Positions 4,532 to 5,598 of a stretch of 5,598 nucleotides of DNA are shown here, piece after piece. The notes under the pieces are model-generated. The model saw only the letters and a list, made by a program, of their open reading frames with translations, made no database searches and was not told the origin of the DNA. How positions within the stretch are numbered: the stretch's first letter is position 1; each line of letters begins with the position of its first letter. The position numbers and the translations under genes are program-made. The stretch is taken from assembly GCA_012513725.1 (NCBI GenBank), contig JAAZBQ010000336.1, forward strand, positions 1-5,598. Reading direction: 5' to 3'. The DNA comes from Chloroflexota bacterium. Lineage in GTDB: Bacteria; Chloroflexota; Anaerolineae; UBA1429.

Positions 4532-5377
4532 TCAGTACGGTTCGGGCCTATCCTGCTCGACCTCCAGCACCTCGATCTCCACATAGGGCAGGTCTCCCGT
4601 CGCCAGGTGCCACACACCCTGGCCGGCGCTGGGCAGCCGCAGGCCGCCGAATTCGCCGTAGCGCGTGATCGGCGTGGACCAGGTCTCCAGCTCATAGCCG
4701 CCCGGCACCGTGCGGTTGCGCCGCCCGTCAAAGGTCGTCACCCGGCCCTCGGCGTCAAAGTGCATCGTGGCGGTGACGCGATGTTGCCCATCGACGAGGG
4801 TGACCGCCGCCGAGGCGTCGTCGATGGCCTGCCAGGAGACGTTCTCGCCGAGGTAAGCGGAAGGGAACCACATCATCTCGTTCAGGTAACGCATCAGCGC
4901 GCCCTGATCCATCTCCTCGCCGTATGCGTCGACCACGGGCGCCAGCCCCGCCGCCCGGACGAGCATGTGCCCCCGGCCGTCGGTGTAGCGGTCGCGCACC
5001 AAGGCGACGGGCAGCCCGGAGATAGTGGTCGTGGCCTCCCACACGAACGCCGGCGGACGCACGGTATAGTACTCGCGAGCAGTGAACGCCATCCAGGGGC
5101 TGTCCTCCCCCTGCCGGATGCGACCCCGCTGCTTGAGCCGCGCGGTGCGTGCTACGGGCCTGCCGACGACGCCCGAGTAGCGCAGGTACCGCTGCACCGG
5201 CTCGGGCAGGTCGCGCAGATCCTCCTCGGTGACGACGGGGCCCGCGTCGCCATCGGCCCGCGCAAAGAGGTCGCGGACCTCCCCGTCGATCTGCCGGCGA
5301 TGGCGCAGTATTCCCCAGAGGGCCGCGATCCCCAATATCGACAGCACCGCGACTACGATCCGCAACACGATTCTCAT
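4532..5377 (-). CDS. Membrane-anchored uncharacterised protein, DUF6544-like
   Basis: This 281-residue protein begins with one hydrophobic segment (about 4-24) flanked by basic residues (Arg25, Arg27, Arg28). That suggests an N-terminal anchor with the bulk of the protein outside the membrane. The body has LPEPVQRYLRYSGVVG (57-72), then WMAFTAREYYTVRPPAFVW (95-113), a DRYTDGRGHM block (129-138), and LMRYLNEMMWFP (161-172). The C-terminal half is rich in predicted beta strands. The LP-PVQRYL opening and the WFP block recall Pfam DUF6544/DUF6920-type proteins; the exact family name is from memory and needs a profile search. No catalytic motif is recognised and no function is proposed. ATG 5377 follows AGAGAGG (5384-5390) at 6 nt. 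It converges on the MshC-like gene (46 bases between stops) and is divergent from topA. Confidence 0.88.
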   Translation of the reverse strand: MRIVLRIVVAVLSILGIAALWGILRHRRQIDGEVRDLFARADGDAGPVVTEEDLRDLPEPVQRYLRYSGVVGRPVARTARLKQRGRIRQGEDSPWMAFTAREYYTVRPPAFVWEATTTISGLPVALVRDRYTDGRGHMLVRAAGLAPVVDAYGEEMDQGALMRYLNEMMWFPSAYLGENVSWQAIDDASAAVTLVDGQHRVTATMHFDAEGRVTTFDGRRNRTVPGGYELETWSTPITRYGEFGGLRLPSAGQGVWHLATGDLPYVEIEVLEVEQDRPEPY

Positions 5378-5416
5378 GCTGAACCTCTCTGCTGACTATC
5401 TGATGCCCTGGGCCTC

Positions 5417-5446
5417 TTGGCGCCTTCGCCTGTTGGCGCCTTCGCC
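5417..5446. repeat. Tandem 16-bp repeat upstream of topA
   Basis: TTGGCGCCTTCGCC occurs at 5417-5430 and again at 5433-5446, separated by TG (period 16). The second copy supplies the predicted topA -35 box. It resembles the low-complexity G/C-T/C intergenic iterations common in some high-GC genomes. Two copies only, so not a CRISPR. Confidence 0.75.
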
Positions 5447-5461
5447 CTTCTGTTCTAGAAT
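5433..5461 (+). promoter_or_regulatory. Predicted promoter of topA
   Basis: The -35 box is TTGGCG (5433-5438), the spacer is 17 nt, and the -10 box is TAGAAT (5456-5461, five of six). The -10 box overlaps the 8-base palindrome TTCTAGAA (5453-5460). The start would be near 5468, giving a topA leader of about 45 nt. Confidence 0.5.
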
Positions 5462-5463
5462 AC

Positions 5464-5491
5464 CTCATAACACACCATAACCTCCAGCCAA
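5464..5491 (-). promoter_or_regulatory. Weak candidate promoter of the DUF6544-like gene
   Basis: On the minus strand the candidate -35 is TTGGCT (5491-5486), the spacer is 16 nt, and the -10 is TATGAG (5469-5464), each four of six. It would fire across the topA promoter, so the two would compete for polymerase. This is a tentative reading. Confidence 0.25.
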
Positions 5492-5512
5492 CGCGCGGGA
5501 GGAGGAGTACTG

Positions 5513-5598
5513 ATGCCCAAGCACCTCGTCATCGTCGAGTCGCCTGCCAAGGCCAAGACGATCGGCAAATATCTCGGCCGCGGCTATACCGTCCGCGC
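5513..5598 (+). CDS. topA: DNA topoisomerase I, N-terminal fragment
   Basis: Only the first 28 codons are inside the window. HLVIVESPAKAKTIGKYLG (residues 4-22) is the start of the TOPRIM domain of type IA topoisomerase TopA. Glu9 is the acidic residue conserved at the active site. The enzyme relaxes negative supercoils by nicking one strand through a tyrosine that lies outside the window. ATG 5513 follows GGAGGAGGAG (5498-5507) at 5 nt, a very strong ribosome site. The gene is divergent from the DUF6544-like gene and probably has its own promoter at 5433-5461. Confidence 0.97.
   Translation, partial: MPKHLVIVESPAKAKTIGKYLGRGYTVR

Noticed and set aside
4409..5395. Plus-strand open frame of 328 codons
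   Set aside because: It is antisense to the membrane-anchored protein, which has a good ribosome site, a proper N-terminal anchor and family-like blocks.
5417..5446. CRISPR-like repeat
   Set aside because: There are only two 14-base copies separated by 2 bases, so no spacers exist.

Overview
The window is GC-rich, densely coding bacterial DNA with seven protein genes. Five are complete and two run off the ends. No rRNA, tRNA, transposase or CRISPR array was seen. Several readable sigma-70-type promoters (TTGNCN, 16-17 nt, TANNAT), very strong GGAGGAG ribosome binding sites, TTG starts, a CarD regulator and an MshC-like cysteine ligase point to a high-GC, non-proteobacterial lineage. Chloroflexota is my best guess and Actinobacteria the alternative. 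This is inference from gene content, not a marker-based assignment.

Region 1 (1-1543, minus strand) is a probable two-gene catabolic operon: a D-mannonate dehydratase (uxuA type) followed by an RraA-family protein cut off by the window edge. About 100 bases lie between them and hold a long imperfect inverted repeat built of GGATGA-like units. The dehydratase makes 2-keto-3-deoxygluconate from mannonate in hexuronate breakdown. The RraA-like partner could act on a related 2-oxo acid, but it has Ala where the aldolase branch of the family has a conserved Asp.

Region 2 (1544-2747) starts with a compact divergent promoter pair whose -35 boxes form an inverted repeat. The rightward promoter serves a small protein of the L-2-amino-thiazoline-4-carboxylic acid hydrolase family. 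This gene ends tail to tail with carD, which lies on the minus strand. A terminator-like hairpin spans the gap and both gene ends.

Region 3 (2748-3231) is a 484-base non-coding stretch. It holds divergent promoters for carD (minus) and for a cysteinyl-tRNA synthetase/MshC-family enzyme (plus). The predicted carD leader is about 320 nt and structured, whereas the MshC-like gene's leader is only about 43 nt. Both genes appear to start at TTG behind near-perfect Shine-Dalgarno sequences.

Region 4 (3232-5598) holds the MshC-like enzyme, a convergent membrane-anchored protein of a DUF6544-like family, and the first 28 codons of topA (DNA topoisomerase I). The topA promoter lies partly in a tandem 16-bp repeat.

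No obvious new multi-gene system is present. The most interesting points are the MshC-like enzyme with a CysRS-like zinc site but no C-terminal anticodon-binding domain, the long structured carD leader, the CarD without any tryptophan, and the RraA-like protein lacking the expected Asp.
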